Position numbers and translations under genes: made by a program
DNA from: Azorhizobium oxalatiphilum
GTDB lineage: Bacteria; Pseudomonadota; Alphaproteobacteria; Rhizobiales; Xanthobacteraceae
Direction of reading: 5' to 3'
Assembly: GCF_014635325.1 (NCBI RefSeq)
Contig: NZ_BMCT01000006.1
Span: forward strand, 1 to 64,000
Length of the DNA stretch: 64,000 bases
Notes under the pieces: model-generated
Seen by the model: only the letters and a program-made list of their open reading frames with translations
Databases searched by the model: none
What the model was told of the DNA's origin: nothing
Shown: positions 45,588 through 54,027 of the stretch, piece after piece
Layout: each line of letters opens with the position of its first letter
Numbering within the stretch: the first letter of the stretch is position 1

Positions 45588-46820
45588 ATGAAAGCCGATT
45601 GTCTGGAGACCGGCCTCGTTGCCGGAGATGTGGCCGTGCGCAAGCCGCAGGCGGTGGCCGCCGCCGCACACCCCTTCGACACACGGGACAATGCATTTGA
45701 TCTGATCCGCCTCGTGGCGGCGCTGGCGGTCATCTATGGCCACGCTTTCTATCTCGTGCGCCCCACGCCGGCACGCGACCCGATCGCCGTGCTGTTTCCC
45801 TTCACCTATTCCGGCGCGCTGGCCGTGGATGTCTTCTTCCTGATCAGCGGCATCTTCGTCACCCGCAGCTTCGTCGTCAGCCGCAACCCGCTGGCATTCG
45901 CCGCAAAGCGCATGGCGCGCATCTTCCCCGCTTTGGCGCTGTTCGGCGCCGTGGTGGCGGTGCTGCTGGCGCTGTTCGCCACCCGGGCGCCGCTGGATTT
46001 CCTGCTCAGTCCGCTGCCATGGGTCTATGCGTCCAATACGGCGGTGCTCAAGATCACCTACAAGATCCCCGGCGTGTTCGAGGCCAATACGCTGGCCGGC
46101 GTCATCAGCGGCTCGCTCTGGACGCTGCTGGCCGAATTCCGTCTCTATGTGCTGGTTCTGGTGATGGGACTTCTGGGCGCGCTCACCATTCCCGCCCGGC
46201 ATATCCTCATCCTCGGCGTGATAATCGCCTTCGCCGCCAACGGAAAGTTCTTCGAATTCGTGGGCGATGCCCGCGTGGCGCCGTCAGTCTTCATGTTCCT
46301 GGCCGGCATGGCGAGCTACGTCTATCGCCACACCATCCCGGTGACGCTGCTCCACGTGGGCACCCTGCTGGCCACCACGCTCATGACCTCGGGCGAGATC
46401 CACAAGCTCTGCTTCTACGCCTTCGTCTACGCACTGGTGATCTGGCTGGGATGCCTGCGCCTGCCGGCCGCGCTGCGGATCCGCAACGACTACAGCTATG
46501 GCATCTATCTCTATGCCTTCCCGTTGCAGCAGATTTTCGCGCTGCACCTGCCGGACAGCGGGCCCTACCTGAATTTCGCACTCTCAGCTGTGGCGGCCAT
46601 CTGCTGCGCCATTCCCAGCTGGCATCTGGTGGAGAAACCCTGGATCCATAGCGTCCATGGCGCCGTGGCGGGGCGATGGCCGGAGCGGCGGCAATGGCTA
46701 TACCTCGGCATTCCCGTGCTGTGTTTCGCCGTGGCGCTGATCGGCACGCAGTTTGGCAGTCCCGCCCGCGAGGCCGCCTATCTGCGGGCCCAGCAGGTTG
46801 CTGCGCCCGCAGCGCCGTGA
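45588..46820 (+). CDS. membrane acyltransferase (acyltransferase-3/OafA type)
   Basis: 410 residues with about ten membrane segments. The N-terminal motif FDLIRLVAALAVIYGHAFYLV carries the conserved R and H of acyltransferase-3 enzymes, followed by VDVFFLISGIFVTRSF and RMARIFPALALF, and YSYGIYLYAFPLQQ near the end. These enzymes move acetyl or other acyl groups from a cytoplasmic donor to a surface glycan. No linked glycan cluster is present except the methyltransferase 1.5 kb away. Confidence 0.9.
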   Translation: MKADCLETGLVAGDVAVRKPQAVAAAAHPFDTRDNAFDLIRLVAALAVIYGHAFYLVRPTPARDPIAVLFPFTYSGALAVDVFFLISGIFVTRSFVVSRNPLAFAAKRMARIFPALALFGAVVAVLLALFATRAPLDFLLSPLPWVYASNTAVLKITYKIPGVFEANTLAGVISGSLWTLLAEFRLYVLVLVMGLLGALTIPARHILILGVIIAFAANGKFFEFVGDARVAPSVFMFLAGMASYVYRHTIPVTLLHVGTLLATTLMTSGEIHKLCFYAFVYALVIWLGCLRLPAALRIRNDYSYGIYLYAFPLQQIFALHLPDSGPYLNFALSAVAAICCAIPSWHLVEKPWIHSVHGAVAGRWPERRQWLYLGIPVLCFAVALIGTQFGSPAREAAYLRAQQVAAPAAP

Positions 46821-46897
46821 AAGGACCGGCGCCCATGGCGCGGGGCGTTGGAAGCTGGCACAAGGCGCGCACCGCTCACCCCATCCGCGACCGGCCC

Positions 46898-47557
46898 ATG
46901 ACGCCCCATCTCCTGCTCATCAACCCCAACAGCAACGCCGCCACCACGGCCATGATGCAGGACATCGTGCAGCGGGCGGCGGGCGGGCGGATCGCCATCG
47001 AGGCCGTGACCGCGCCCGACGGCCCGCCCATGATCACCACCCCGGCGGCCCTTCAGGCGGCGGCGACGGGCGTGGTGGAGATGGGGCGCGCCCACGGGCC
47101 GGGTTGCCGGGGCATCATCGTCGGCGCCTTCGGCGATCCGGGCCGCGAGACGCTGGCCGCCGCAGTGACCGTGCCGGTGGCGGGCCTGTGCGCCGCCTCC
47201 ATGCAGGCGGCGGCGGCGGGTGGGCGGCGGTTCGCGGTGGCAACCGTCACGCCGGATCTCATCGCCTCCATCGCCGAGGCTGCCGAACGGCTCGGCCTTG
47301 CCGGGCAGTTCGCGGGCACGCGCTGTTCGACCACCGATCCGCTGGCGCTGGCCGCCGATCCCGACGCGCTCACGCGCACGCTGGCGGAATTGACGCAGAC
47401 GGCGATCGCGGAGGATGGCGCACAGGCGGTGATCATCGGCGGCGGCCCGCTGGGACAGGCGGCGGAACAGCTGGCACCGCGCTTTGCCGTGCCGGTGCTG
47501 GCGCCGCTCACCTGCGCGCTGGAGCAGTTGCTGGCGCGGCCGGACGTGGCGGGGTGA
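46898..47557 (+). CDS. Asp/Glu/hydantoin racemase-family protein without the usual Cys pair
   Basis: 219 residues from MTPHLLLINPNSNAATT, a strong family start. Fold signatures INPNSN, IIVGAFGDPGRE and VIIGGGPLG align with racemases, but the first catalytic Cys (CFGDPG) is Ala (A77) and the second (LGCAG) is Gly (around 182). Racemisation by the two-Cys mechanism is therefore unlikely unless C98 (AGLCAAS) substitutes. An upstream Met at 46835 is an alternative start. It lies 77 nt after the acyltransferase gene on the same strand. Confidence 0.8.
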   Translation: MTPHLLLINPNSNAATTAMMQDIVQRAAGGRIAIEAVTAPDGPPMITTPAALQAAATGVVEMGRAHGPGCRGIIVGAFGDPGRETLAAAVTVPVAGLCAASMQAAAAGGRRFAVATVTPDLIASIAEAAERLGLAGQFAGTRCSTTDPLALAADPDALTRTLAELTQTAIAEDGAQAVIIGGGPLGQAAEQLAPRFAVPVLAPLTCALEQLLARPDVAG

Positions 47558-47629
47558 GGCCTGCTCCGGAGCGCAGGCGGCTTTGACCGCTCCGCAATCC
47601 GGGCCGCCGGAGGGTCTTCATCAGGCTTT

Positions 47630-49807
47630 TCAGCGGCGGTTGATCAGGCCGCCGATGCCGCCGCCGACGATGCCCATGACGGCGCCCATGGCGGCCGCGT
47701 TCGCGGCCTGCTCCTGTGCGGTGGGTTGCCGCTGCGCAGGCTGTTGCTGGACCGGCTGGGGCTGCGGGCGCGGCTGGCTCTGGCTCACCGGGCGCTGCTG
47801 CGCCGCCGCGCGCTGGGCGGCCGCCTTCTCCTGCGCGGCCTTTTCCTGCGCCAGCCTTTCCTGCGCCGCCTGCTCTTCCTTCAGCGCCGCCTGATAGGAG
47901 CTGGCCGCGCCGGGATAGCCCAGCGCAGCCGCGCGCCGGTAAAGCTCGGTCCTGCCCTCGGCCGGCGTGGCGGGGGTGAAGCGCTTTTCCTCGATCATGC
48001 GGGCGAGGCTGACCATGGCGGTCGGATCGCCCAGTTGCGCGCCCTTGCGGAAGGCGTCCACGGCGGCCGGATAGTTCTTCTGCAGCTGGACGGTGAGCCA
48101 GCCGAAGGGATCGAACGCCGCCGGATAGCTCAGGGACACCAGTTCCGCCTGCAAGGCGAGGGCGCCGCGCGGGTCGTCCGCCTGCAGCGCGCGGGCGAGC
48201 TGATACTTGAAGCGGGGCTCGGCGGGGAAATAGCCCACCGCCCTGCCGCAGGCGGCGAGCGCATCCTTGGCCTGCAATTGCAGGGTCTGGGGATAGACGC
48301 CGGCCACCGTATCGGGCTTCGCGCGGTCATTGGGATTGGCGGCGAGCTGGTCGCAGCGCTCGGCTTCGCTGATGCGGGCGATGCGCACGCGCTCGGCTTC
48401 CGCCTGTGCCTCCAGTTGCGCCTGCCGCCGCGCATTCTCCGCTTCCGCCGCCTTGAGGCGTGCGGTCTCGGCCTCGATCTGCTGGCGCCGGAGCGCGGCA
48501 AGCTGCTCTTCCTGCGCCCGCTGCTCGGCGGCGAGACGCTGGCGCTCGGCCTCGGCGGCGGCAGCGGAGGCGGCGGCCTCCTGCGCGGCCTTCGCGGCCG
48601 CCTGGGTTGCCGCCGTGTCCACGGCCGGGGCCACCACGGAGGCGACGGGCGCAACCGCGACGGACGGCGTCGCGACAGCGGCCTGCGCGGGGCGTGCGGC
48701 GCTGGAATCGCGGACGTCCATGTCCAGCTTGAGGTCGGTGAGGCGCTGGCTGTGGCGCTGGTCGATCACATAGAAGCCGCCCACGCCGCCGCCGACGACG
48801 GCCACCACCGCCGCCGCGATGCCGGCCATCAGGCCGACCCGGCGGCGCGGAGCCGGGGCCGGCAGCGCGAGCACGGGCGCCGGGGAGACGGGCGCGGAAC
48901 CGACCGGCACCGGGCTGGCCGCCGGAGCGCCGAAGGTGGGCTGGCTCACGGTCGGCGGGCTGAGGGTGGCGGGACTGAACGTCGCCGGGCTCAGCGTGGC
49001 CTCGCCCATGGCCCGCGCATGGGCGCTGTTGGCGAAGAAGGGCATGGTGGTGATGTCGCCATCATCGCTCTTCACTGCCGTGATGCTGGGGCGCGGGGCG
49101 GCGATGCCGAGCCGTTCCTTGGTGAGCTTGCGCACCTGCTCCACCGCATCGCGCCAGGAGATGAGGGCGGCGTCCCTGCGCGCCTCCAGCCCTGCGCCCA
49201 GCACGTTGACCAGCGTGCCGGTGAACAGGGTCATGGTGTCCTGCTGCTTGGACAGGGCCACGTCGCCGCCGGACGTGGCGTAGATCACCGCCGTGCCGCT
49301 GCGCGGAAAGCTCTCCATCAGATAGTCGTCGACGAAATTGTCGAGGAAGCCGGGGGCCATGAACTCCTTCACCGCATCGCCGGAGAAGCAGCTGTCGAAG
49401 ACGATGAAGGTGCGCTTGCCGATCAGATGCTCGTCGAGATCGTGCGCCAGATTGCGCACCAGCAGGCTCGATGAGGTCTTGGTCAGCTCCTTGGTGCGGC
49501 GGAGCGTGACGCAATAGCCCTTGCGGTCGGCGGAGATGAAGCCGTGGCCGCAGTAATAGATGATCACGTCGTCAAAATCGGACTGGGCGACAAACTCGAC
49601 GATCTGGCTGGTGATGTCGTCCGCCGAGGCCGGGCTGTCGTACAGATCGAGGATCTGCGCCTGCTCATGCACGTTGCCGCCGAGCGTGCCGGCATGGGTG
49701 AAAAGCCGCCGAAACGCCTTCGCCGAGGCGGCGAAGCGCGGATCGTCGAGACTGTGCCAGTAGTCGTACGTGCTGGCTCCGAGGATGACGACACCGATCT
49801 GGCGCAT
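47630..49807 (-). CDS. caspase-like peptidase with membrane segment, coiled coil and Sel1-like repeats
   Basis: 725 residues. The caspase (C14-type) domain at 1-240 has the dyad H88 (YYCGHGF) and C140 (FDSCFSG). A Pro/Ala/Ser linker with repeated SPAT/SPPT leads to a membrane segment at about 324-347, then an Ala/Glu/Gln-rich coiled coil (about 400-490), Sel1-like helical repeats (LGDPTAMVSLARMIEE, AALGYPGAASSY) and a Gly-rich end (GIVGGGIGGLINRR). The peptidase should lie in the cytoplasm. It begins 3 nt after the EACC1-like gene. Proteolysis triggered on stress or infection is the likely role; this is inference. Confidence 0.85.
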   Translation of the reverse strand: MRQIGVVILGASTYDYWHSLDDPRFAASAKAFRRLFTHAGTLGGNVHEQAQILDLYDSPASADDITSQIVEFVAQSDFDDVIIYYCGHGFISADRKGYCVTLRRTKELTKTSSSLLVRNLAHDLDEHLIGKRTFIVFDSCFSGDAVKEFMAPGFLDNFVDDYLMESFPRSGTAVIYATSGGDVALSKQQDTMTLFTGTLVNVLGAGLEARRDAALISWRDAVEQVRKLTKERLGIAAPRPSITAVKSDDGDITTMPFFANSAHARAMGEATLSPATFSPATLSPPTVSQPTFGAPAASPVPVGSAPVSPAPVLALPAPAPRRRVGLMAGIAAAVVAVVGGGVGGFYVIDQRHSQRLTDLKLDMDVRDSSAARPAQAAVATPSVAVAPVASVVAPAVDTAATQAAAKAAQEAAASAAAAEAERQRLAAEQRAQEEQLAALRRQQIEAETARLKAAEAENARRQAQLEAQAEAERVRIARISEAERCDQLAANPNDRAKPDTVAGVYPQTLQLQAKDALAACGRAVGYFPAEPRFKYQLARALQADDPRGALALQAELVSLSYPAAFDPFGWLTVQLQKNYPAAVDAFRKGAQLGDPTAMVSLARMIEEKRFTPATPAEGRTELYRRAAALGYPGAASSYQAALKEEQAAQERLAQEKAAQEKAAAQRAAAQQRPVSQSQPRPQPQPVQQQPAQRQPTAQEQAANAAAMGAVMGIVGGGIGGLINRR

Positions 49808-49810
49808 GGC

Positions 49811-50170
49811 TCAGGCGTCCGGCTGCTTGAGGCGGCGCAGCAATTCCTCCAGCTGCTCCAGCGAGGGGGTGGAGGGCGCGACGGTGGCCGACCTGTCGCC
49901 CAGCCCGGTGATGTTCACCGTCACACCGTTCTTCTTCACCAGATTGAGGATGCTCTGGGCAAAGGCGGCCACGCCGCCGGTGGCGGACAGGATTTCCAGC
50001 GCCATGTTGAGGTCGATGCCGAGCAGCGTGCCGAGGTCCATGCTCTCGGATGACTCGCGGCGGATCTGCACCCCCTTCGCGGGCAGGCCGAGCATCTTGA
50101 GGTCCCGACTGAGTTCACGCGCAAGCAGGCCGGCCTCGGCAGCCGAGACCCCCTCGAAAGAGATTTCCAT
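49811..50170 (-). CDS. EACC1-like (effector-associated constant component) protein
   Basis: 119 residues from MEISFEGVSAAEAG, with GGGGA upstream of this ATG. The layout matches EACC1 proteins of bacterial conflict systems: an N-terminal strand-helix region with Leu-rich helix (AGLLARELSRDLKMLG), a glycine-rich turn before a helix (ATGGVAAFAQSILNLVKK), a beta hairpin (VTVNITGLGDRSATV) and a C-terminal helix (LEQLEELLRRL). In described systems EACC1 genes accompany caspase- or trypsin-like effectors, exactly as here (3-nt spacing). It may tie the caspase to a sensor. Confidence 0.72.
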   Translation of the reverse strand: MEISFEGVSAAEAGLLARELSRDLKMLGLPAKGVQIRRESSESMDLGTLLGIDLNMALEILSATGGVAAFAQSILNLVKKNGVTVNITGLGDRSATVAPSTPSLEQLEELLRRLKQPDA

Positions 50171-50677
50171 GATCGTCCCCACCAGAACGGATCGAAGTTC
50201 TTAGCACCGATGGCGGGCGCCATTCAATAGAGTCGAAACGATTACTTGATAGATGCCGGCGACACACCGCCATTCCGCAGAGAGAGGTTGAAAACGTTTG
50301 ATTATTTCGCCGCCGCGAGAGGCGGTAATCGCAACGAATACATCAAATGGAGGATACGATATTGTTTGCTATGTATCGGCATCAGATCGCGGATGGGACG
50401 CGGCGGGCGCCCCGCCGGACGCCTTGACGCTTCTGCGGGCAGCCGATAGCACTGTCCTCGCAGCCGCTCCGGCGCGCTGCCGTAGGCGTTACCGTCATCC
50501 AACGCGTCCTTCTGCCGAGAGGATCCCCGCAGGGAAATCCCGGCTCAACAGACGCCACGGTATGCCACAGCTTCCGAACCACTGTTCGCAGTCGCGCGCT
50601 CCGGCCCATGCGCCCTCCGGTCCATGCGGGATCCGGGCGGCGGGGACCGCCGTGGCCTTTCTCGCGAGAGGCTTCAC
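50171..50677. other. divergent intergenic region
   Basis: AT-richer at 50220-50370, suitable for the promoter of the EACC1-caspase operon. No convincing gene. ORFs over 50298-50681 look random. Confidence 0.4.
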
Positions 50678-51433
50678 ATGAAGATCACCGGCAACACCAT
50701 CCTCATCACCGGCGGCACCAGCGGCATCGGCCGCGCGCTGGCCGAGGCCCTTCACGCGCGGGGCAACCGCGTCATCATCACCGGCCGCCGGCAGGCGCTG
50801 CTGGATGAGATCGCCGCCGCGCATCCCGGCATCACCGGACTGCCGCTCGATCTCGACGATCCCGGCTCCCTGCCCCGCCTCGTGGCGGAGGTGCGGGCGC
50901 GCTTTCCCGGCCTCAATGTGCTGATCGCCAATGCCGGCATCTCGCGCACCGAGGACATGGCGGCGGACGGCTGGGATGCCACCGACGCCGAAGCCATCGT
51001 CGCCACCAACATCCTCGGCGTGCTGCGGGTGACGGCGGCCTTCCTGCCGCTGCTGAAGGGCAAGTGGGGCGCCACCCTCATGGCCACCAGCTCGGCGCTG
51101 GCCTTCGTGCCGCGCGCGGACTTTCCGGCCTATTGCGCCAGCAAGGCCTTCCTGCACTCCTGGCTGCAGTCGCTGCGCCATCAGCTGCGGGATGTGCCGG
51201 TGGAGGTGCTCGAACTCTCCCCGCCTTATGTGCAGACGGAACTGACCGGCCCGGCGCAGGCCGCCGACCCGCGCGCCATGCCGCTCGATGCCTATGCGGC
51301 GGAGGTGATGGACCTGCTGGAGCGGGAGGCGCACCCGCGCGATGAAATCCTGCTCGATCGCGATCTCCCGCGCCGCTTTGCGGAACGGGACGGGCGCTAT
51401 GACGCGGTGTTCGCGGCCCTCAATCCGGGCTGA
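50678..51433 (+). CDS. DltE-like short-chain oxidoreductase
   Basis: 251 residues from MKITGNTILITGG. The cofactor site is TGGTSGIGRALAEAL, then NAGISRTED; the active site has S (ATSSALAF) with YCASK intact. The C-terminus (LELSPPYVQTEL) resembles DltE/YciK-type SDRs. Substrate unknown. Convergent with the next SDR, with the shared hairpin at 51449 between them. Confidence 0.88.
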   Translation: MKITGNTILITGGTSGIGRALAEALHARGNRVIITGRRQALLDEIAAAHPGITGLPLDLDDPGSLPRLVAEVRARFPGLNVLIANAGISRTEDMAADGWDATDAEAIVATNILGVLRVTAAFLPLLKGKWGATLMATSSALAFVPRADFPAYCASKAFLHSWLQSLRHQLRDVPVEVLELSPPYVQTELTGPAQAADPRAMPLDAYAAEVMDLLEREAHPRDEILLDRDLPRRFAERDGRYDAVFAALNPG

Positions 51434-51448
51434 GCGCATCCCCCAGAA

Positions 51449-51477
51449 GCGCCGGCCGGCGCGAAACCGGCCGGCGC
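51449..51477. terminator. bidirectional terminator hairpin
   Basis: GCGCCGGCCGG at 51449-51459 pairs perfectly with CCGGCCGGCGC at 51467-51477 between two convergent SDR genes. T-runs are absent but placement suits shared termination. Confidence 0.65.
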
Positions 51478-51483
51478 ATGGGA

Positions 51484-52224
51484 TCAGCCGTTGGCGCCGC
51501 CATCCACCACGATGCCGGTGCCGGTGATCTGGCGGCCGGTCGGGCCGGCAAGGAAGGTGACGGCGGCCGCGATATCCTCCGGCTTGCCGAAATGACCGAG
51601 CGCCGACAAGGCGCGCTGGCCGTCCGCCGTTTCCCCGTCCGCCGGGTTCATGTCGGTGTCGGTGGAGCCGGGATGCACGAGGTTCACGGTGATGCCGCGC
51701 GGCCCCAGTTCCCGCGCCAGTCCACGGGTGAAGGACAGCAGCGCCGACTTGGTCAGGGAATAGACCGTGATCCCCGGAAAGGGCACGCGCTCGGCCAGGT
51801 TCGAGCCGATGGAGATGATGCGCCCGCCAGCGGGCAGATGGGCGATGGCCGCCTGCGAGGCCAGCACCACGGCGCGCACGTTCACGTCCAGCAGCGCGTC
51901 GATGTCGGCAAGGCTCATGTCCGCCACCAGACCGGCGCGGGCGATGCCGGCATTGTTCACCAGCACATCGAGGCCGCCGAGCTTTTCGGCCGCCGCGTCC
52001 ACGGAACGCTTCACCGCCGCCGCGTCGGCGCTGTCAGCCTGAATGGCGAAGCCGCGCCGGCCCCTGGCCTCGATGGCCCGCACCACCTCGGCGGCCCTGT
52101 CGGCCGAGCGCTCGTAGGTAATGGCCACGTCCGCCCCCTTGTCCGCCAGCGCCAAGGCGATGGCCGCGCCGATGCCGCGCGAGGCGCCCGTTACAAGGGC
52201 GCGCTTTCCAGCCAGTTCACTCAT
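51484..52224 (-). CDS. FabG-like short-chain oxidoreductase
   Basis: 246 residues. VTGASRGIGAAIAL is the cofactor site, NNAGIARAG follows, and S (ISIGSNLAE) with YSLTKSA complete the active site; the end (ITGTGIVVDGGANG) is typical. NADPH preference is suggested by the Arg-containing loop after strand 2 (YERSADRA). It is divergent from a TetR gene whose operator-like repeats lie in the shared promoter, so TetR probably represses it. Confidence 0.9.
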   Translation of the reverse strand: MSELAGKRALVTGASRGIGAAIALALADKGADVAITYERSADRAAEVVRAIEARGRRGFAIQADSADAAAVKRSVDAAAEKLGGLDVLVNNAGIARAGLVADMSLADIDALLDVNVRAVVLASQAAIAHLPAGGRIISIGSNLAERVPFPGITVYSLTKSALLSFTRGLARELGPRGITVNLVHPGSTDTDMNPADGETADGQRALSALGHFGKPEDIAAAVTFLAGPTGRQITGTGIVVDGGANG

Positions 52225-52241
52225 GTCGTCACCATTTTTGT

Positions 52242-52310
52242 GTCGATTGATACATAAATGGCTAGAGGCGTTGCAACCGAGGGTCAAGGGATTTATTTAT
52301 CGATCGATGC
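52242..52310. promoter_or_regulatory. two operator-like half-palindromes between SDR and TetR
   Basis: GTCGATTGATAC at 52242-52253 and ATCGATCGATGC at 52299-52310 share the pattern TCGATyGATrC; the second contains the palindrome ATCGATCGAT and overlaps the TetR start codon. They lie in the 82-nt divergent promoter and are plausible TetR binding sites. Confidence 0.5.
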
Positions 52311-52954
52311 AGAATTCAGATTCCCCGTCCAGCCCCACGCCCGCCCGGGGCCGTGGCCGCCCCCGCGCGTTCGACCGCGCGGCTGCGCTGGCGGCCGCCA
52401 CGTGCCTGTTCTGGCAGAAGGGATTTGCCGCCGCCTCCATCTCGGACCTGACGGAGGTGATGGGCATCAACTCGCCGAGCCTTTACGCCGCCTTCGGCTC
52501 CAAGGAGGCGCTCTATGCGGAGGCGCTGGCGCATTATCAGGCCAATTACGAGCAGTGGGTCTGGGGCAATTTCCGCGCCGCGCCCACGGCCCGCGCGGCG
52601 GTTGCCGCCTATCTGATGGATTCCGCCGCCGGCCTCACCGCCTTCAGCGGGCGGGAGGAGCCGCTGGGCTGCATGGTCGCCCTCTCCGCCGTGGGCAGCG
52701 AGGGCCATGCGGAACTGGGCGAGCAGGTGCGCGCGGCCCGCGCCTGCGGGCTGGCGCAGATGGAACAGCGCCTCGCCCGTGCGGTGACGGAGGGCGAGAT
52801 CCCCGGGTCCGTGGACGTGGCGGGGCTGGCCCGGCTGCTGGTGAGCGTGCAGGTGGGCATGTCCGTGCAGGCCCGCGACGGCGCCAGCCGGGAGGATCTG
52901 GAACGGGTCGCCCGCATCACCATGCAGGGCTGGGACGGGCTGATCGCGGGGTGA
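52307..52954 (+). CDS. TetR-family repressor
   Basis: 215 residues from MQNSDSPSSPTPARGRGRPRAF. The HTH is AAASISDLTEVMGINSPSLYAAFGSKEALYAEAL (about residues 45-75), and the GRGRPRAFD lead is typical of the AcrR/YxaF-like group that pairs with an oxidoreductase gene. The C-terminal domain (GCMVALSAVGSEGHAELGEQVRAAR) should bind a small ligand. It is divergent from the FabG-like gene it probably controls. Confidence 0.88.
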   Translation: MQNSDSPSSPTPARGRGRPRAFDRAAALAAATCLFWQKGFAAASISDLTEVMGINSPSLYAAFGSKEALYAEALAHYQANYEQWVWGNFRAAPTARAAVAAYLMDSAAGLTAFSGREEPLGCMVALSAVGSEGHAELGEQVRAARACGLAQMEQRLARAVTEGEIPGSVDVAGLARLLVSVQVGMSVQARDGASREDLERVARITMQGWDGLIAG

Positions 52955-53067
52955 GGGGCTGCACCCCGGCGCCGTTACAAAACGTTTCACACCGCCAACA
53001 TTGCCGTCCGGCCGCCGGGCCTATGACCGGCGCGCGGACCGGATGTCCGCGCGTGGTGGAACCCCTC

Positions 53068-54015
53068 ATGGACCAGTCCGATTTCAGGCGATTCGCCCGG
53101 CGTGTCATCGCCGCAGCCTTTTTCGTCGCCGCCTTGCCCTTCGCCCCCGCCCCCGCGTCCGCCATGGACGGAACGGGGCAGATCGCAGTGGGCGGCACCC
53201 TGCGCAGCTTCGCCATCCATGTGCCGGATGGCCCGGCCCCGGCGGGCGGCTTTCCCCTCATCCTCGCCTTCCATGGCGGGGGCATGCAGGGCGAAGGCAT
53301 GCGGCGGCTGACCGGGCTCGACCGCATGGCCGATGCCCGCCGCTTCATCGCCGTCTATCCGGACGGCGTGGACGGCCACTGGAACGATGGCCGCTCCACC
53401 ATCCGCAACCCGCAGGATGATGTCCGCTTCGTCGCAGTGCTGCTCGACCAGTTGGCGCGCGCCCATCCCGTCGATCAGGGCCGGATCTATGCCACCGGCC
53501 TCTCCAACGGCGCGCTCTTCGCCGAGCGGATCGGCTGCGACCTCTCCCGGCGCATCGCCGGCATCGCGCCCGTGGCGGGGACGCTCCCGGTGGACATGTC
53601 CGGTTGTCGCCCCGCCCGCCGGGTGGCGGTTTTGCAGATCGGCGGCACGGCGGATCCGATCATGCCGTTCAACGGCGGGCCGGTGGCCGATTTCGGCGGC
53701 CGGGGCGAAGGCGGCAGCGTGCTCTCCGTGGCCCGCACGGCGGCTTTCTGGGCACAGGCCAATGGCTGCGGCGGCGCGGGTGCGCCGGAAGCGCTGCGGC
53801 CTCTGCGGCCGGTGCTCGATCCCACCCGCGTCCTGCGCACGCGCTATGGCTGTCCGGCGGCGAGCCGGGTCACGGTGCTCACGGTGGTGGGCGGGGGACA
53901 CACATGGCCGGGCGGCCCGCAATATGCGCCGGTGTTGGTCGTGGGCCGGGCCAGCCACCAGTTCGATGCCACGGGGGCCATGGTGGACTTCTTCCTCACC
54001 CTGCCGCGCCGGTGA
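53068..54015 (+). CDS. exported PHB-depolymerase-like esterase (LpqC type)
   Basis: 315 residues from MDQSDFRRFARRVIAAAF. Signal peptide ends at ASA-M. The alpha/beta hydrolase has HGGG oxyanion (AFHGGGMQ), nucleophile Ser in YATGLSNGALFAE, and a C-terminal His in GGGHTWPGG; TADPIMPF supplies the likely Asp. This is the LpqC/PHB-depolymerase family that cleaves polyester or feruloyl esters outside the cell. An in-frame Met at 53023 is a less likely start. Downstream is convergent recN, 12 nt away. Confidence 0.87.
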   Translation: MDQSDFRRFARRVIAAAFFVAALPFAPAPASAMDGTGQIAVGGTLRSFAIHVPDGPAPAGGFPLILAFHGGGMQGEGMRRLTGLDRMADARRFIAVYPDGVDGHWNDGRSTIRNPQDDVRFVAVLLDQLARAHPVDQGRIYATGLSNGALFAERIGCDLSRRIAGIAPVAGTLPVDMSGCRPARRVAVLQIGGTADPIMPFNGGPVADFGGRGEGGSVLSVARTAAFWAQANGCGGAGAPEALRPLRPVLDPTRVLRTRYGCPAASRVTVLTVVGGGHTWPGGPQYAPVLVVGRASHQFDATGAMVDFFLTLPRR

Positions 54016-54027
54016 GGCGGGAGAGGC

